Translations under genes and position numbers: made by a program
Source of the DNA: DATEZO01 sp035255485
Lineage (GTDB): Bacteria; Pseudomonadota; Gammaproteobacteria; Burkholderiales; Burkholderiaceae_D
Reading direction: 5' to 3'
Assembly (NCBI GenBank): GCA_035255485.1
Contig: DATEZO010000061.1
Coordinates: 1 to 6,837 of the forward strand
Length of the DNA: 6,837 nt
Notes under the pieces: generated by a model
Seen by the model: only the letters and a program-made list of their open reading frames with translations
Told to the model about the DNA's origin: nothing
The model's database searches: none
Shown: piece by piece, positions 5,430 to 6,837 of the stretch
How the letters are laid out: each line of letters starts with the position of its first letter
Position numbering within the stretch: the stretch's first letter is position 1

Positions 5430-5519
5430 ATGAACAGGAATTTCTGGAAGCAGTTTGCAATTGCCTTGGTGCTTTTTCTGCTGGGATATTTCACGTTCAA
5501 CAGCAAATGGTTCAGCTGA
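5430..5519 (+). CDS. Predicted 29-aa single-pass membrane microprotein
   Basis: An ATG with a purine-rich ribosome binding site opens a 29-codon frame ending in TGA. The product starts MNRNFWKQ, continues with a hydrophobic helix FAIALVLFLLGYFTF (residues 9-23), and ends NSKWFS. The positive residues R3 and K7 before the helix, with K26 after it, suggest a single transmembrane segment in the inner membrane, the typical form of bacterial membrane microproteins that modulate larger membrane complexes. I do not recognise the family and assign no function. The frame is open upstream to ATG 5319, but that extension is translated G-rich repeat DNA and is unlikely to be real. It stands alone between the CoA-transferase and the convergent MocR gene, whose stop lies only 18 bases away. 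A chance ORF cannot be excluded. Confidence 0.55.
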   Translation: MNRNFWKQFAIALVLFLLGYFTFNSKWFS

Positions 5520-5537
5520 TGCCAGCGCGTCGCCGCG

Positions 5538-6837
5538 TTATTGCCCCTGAAGGACTTTGCGCAAGCCGATGGCGGCTTCCTTGATCTCCCGCGGCGGGAC
5601 TGCGGCAAAACCCAGCAGCAGGCCGGAACGCGACAAGGGAGTGGCGTTCGCATGGGCGCCGGTGGTGTCGTAAAAAGTCGATAGCGCGCGCACCTCGATT
5701 CCTTGCTGCTGCGCCGCGTGCGCAATCAACCGATCGTCATATTCGCGCCGGAAGGCAGTGGCGACGTGGAATCCCGCGTCGGTTGGCCCGAGCGACAGCT
5801 GGTCGTCGAGTTGCGCCTCGATTGCCTCCAGCAGTGCAGTACGCCGCTCTGCATAGACTTCCCGCATGCGCTTGATGTGCCGGCTGAAATGACCCTCCGC
5901 GATGAAGTCGGCCAGTACGATTTGCGGGACAATCGCCGTGTGGCGATCGATTGCCGCCTTGCCGCGGGCGAATGCGTCGATCAAGGGGGGCGGTACCACC
6001 AGGTAGCCCAGCCGCAATCCCGGAAACAGCACCTTCGACAAGGTGCCCACATACAGGACCGAGCCCGCCCGATCGAGGCTTTGCAGCGATGCCAGCGGCG
6101 GGCCGATGTACCGGTATTCGCTGTCGTATTCATCCTCGACCACCCACATCCGGCGCTTGGCGGCCCACGCCAACAGTTCCAGCCGGCGTTGCAGGCTCAT
6201 CGTCACCCCGAGCGGATATTGATGCGAGGGCGTCACATAGGCGAGTTTTGCGTCCGGCCAGGCCTGCGTGCCGGCCGCGACCAGCAGGCCCTCGGCATCG
6301 ACCGGCACCGGACATGCGCGCGCGCCGACCGCATGCAGCACCGCCGCCGTGCCCGGATATCCGGGTGTTTCGACCCATGCCGCGTCGTCCGGCGCAAGCA
6401 GCAGGCTGGCGATGAGAAACAGTGCCTGCTGCGAGCCGGAAGTCACGATGATCTGTTCGGGCATGCAACGCACGCCGCGCGAAGCACGCAGATAGGCCGC
6501 CAGCAATTCGCGCAGCGGAGCGAAGCCGGCCGCATCGCCGTAGCCGAGCTGGAACGATGGCCGGCGCCAGCGCCGCGCTTCCAGCCGGGCCCATACGTCG
6601 AACGGAAACACATCGATGCCCGGCATGCCGATGCGAAATGCCCGGGGCTTGTCGCCATGGGTATTCAGCCGGGCCGGCAATCCGGCAAACCGCTGGCCGC
6701 AGCTCGATAGCGGGCGCAGCGGCTGCGCTTGCCGCGCGGAGTTCTCGGGGGCGATCTCGACGGGAAGATGGCCGCTGACGAAGGTGCCGCGGCCGACCGT
6801 GCCGGACAGGTATCCCTCGGCCATCAGGTGGGTATAG
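5538..6837 (-). CDS. MocR/PdxR-type GntR regulator with aminotransferase-like domain (5' end cut by right window edge)
   Basis: MocR proteins join an N-terminal winged-helix GntR DNA-binding domain to a fold-type I aminotransferase-like domain that binds pyridoxal 5'-phosphate and senses PLP or amino compounds; PdxR, GabR and TauR are members. The frame is open through the right edge, so only the end of the DNA-binding domain is seen: YTHLMAEGYLSGTVGRGTFV is its wing. Counting from the Met at 6824, a linker of about 40 residues precedes the aminotransferase domain, with FQLGYGDAAGFAPLRELLA (91-109), TSGSQQAL (128-135), TPSHQYPLG (198-206), VVEDEYDSEYRY (228-239; D231 and Y233 expected to contact PLP) and the PLP lysine K264 in TLSKVLFPGLRLGY. 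All key residues are intact. The Met at 6824 is internal, not the start. The true length is probably about 480-500 residues. It is convergent with the upstream genes; MocR targets are often divergent, so its target probably lies beyond the right edge. Confidence 0.93.
   Translation of the reverse strand, partial: YTHLMAEGYLSGTVGRGTFVSGHLPVEIAPENSARQAQPLRPLSSCGQRFAGLPARLNTHGDKPRAFRIGMPGIDVFPFDVWARLEARRWRRPSFQLGYGDAAGFAPLRELLAAYLRASRGVRCMPEQIIVTSGSQQALFLIASLLLAPDDAAWVETPGYPGTAAVLHAVGARACPVPVDAEGLLVAAGTQAWPDAKLAYVTPSHQYPLGVTMSLQRRLELLAWAAKRRMWVVEDEYDSEYRYIGPPLASLQSLDRAGSVLYVGTLSKVLFPGLRLGYLVVPPPLIDAFARGKAAIDRHTAIVPQIVLADFIAEGHFSRHIKRMREVYAERRTALLEAIEAQLDDQLSLGPTDAGFHVATAFRREYDDRLIAHAAQQQGIEVRALSTFYDTTGAHANATPLSRSGLLLGFAAVPPREIKEAAIGLRKVLQGQ

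Noticed and set aside
5703..6710. 335-codon plus-strand frame opposite the MocR regulator
   Set aside because: It is a shadow produced by GC-rich codon use in the minus-strand gene, which has intact PLP-binding motifs in its own frame.
1..6837. CRISPR array, tRNA, rRNA, insertion sequence or defence island
   Set aside because: No regularly spaced direct repeats, cloverleaf-like segments, transposase domains or known defence domains were found; the genes are ordinary chromosomal housekeeping and metabolic genes.

Overview
The window is GC-rich DNA that reads like the chromosome of a betaproteobacterium. The gene order dnaX - ybaB/ebfC - recR is the conserved bacterial replication/recombination block. 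The protein sequences, especially YbaB and its C-terminal MPPGFKMPF tail, look most like Burkholderiales, probably Oxalobacteraceae such as Herbaspirillum, Noviherbaspirillum or Herminiimonas. The family placement is inferred from remembered protein similarity, not from a search.

Layout from left to right. (1) Positions 1-498, minus strand: the first 166 residues of an AidB-type acyl-CoA dehydrogenase, cut by the left window edge. (2) Positions 499-912: a 414-nt divergent intergenic region with weak promoter candidates and a minus-strand terminator-like hairpin. (3) Positions 913-3982, plus strand: dnaX, ybaB and recR. dnaX carries an uninterrupted run of nine A residues, beyond which both alternative frames stop within eight codons, so it probably makes a short gamma form by slippage. 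A REP-like palindrome plus a partial second copy separates ybaB from recR. (4) Positions 4062-5279, plus strand: a family III (CaiB/BaiF) CoA-transferase, preceded by a terminator-like hairpin. (5) Positions 5280-5519: a palindromic, repeat-like segment, then a previously easy-to-miss 29-codon single-helix membrane microprotein with a good ribosome binding site. (6) Positions 5538-6837, minus strand, convergent: a MocR/PdxR-type GntR regulator with a fold-type I aminotransferase domain, cut by the right window edge so that most of its DNA-binding domain lies outside.

Functionally, dnaX (clamp loader), ybaB (nucleoid-associated DNA-binding protein) and recR (RecFOR recombination mediator) belong to DNA replication and repair. 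The AidB-like flavoprotein may protect DNA from alkylation or act on acyl-CoA-like substrates. The CoA-transferase and MocR regulator are metabolic genes with no clear link to the block. I see no CRISPR array, tRNA, rRNA, insertion sequence or multi-gene defence system. The items most worth following up are the dnaX A9 slippage site, the 29-aa microprotein and the two palindromic elements.
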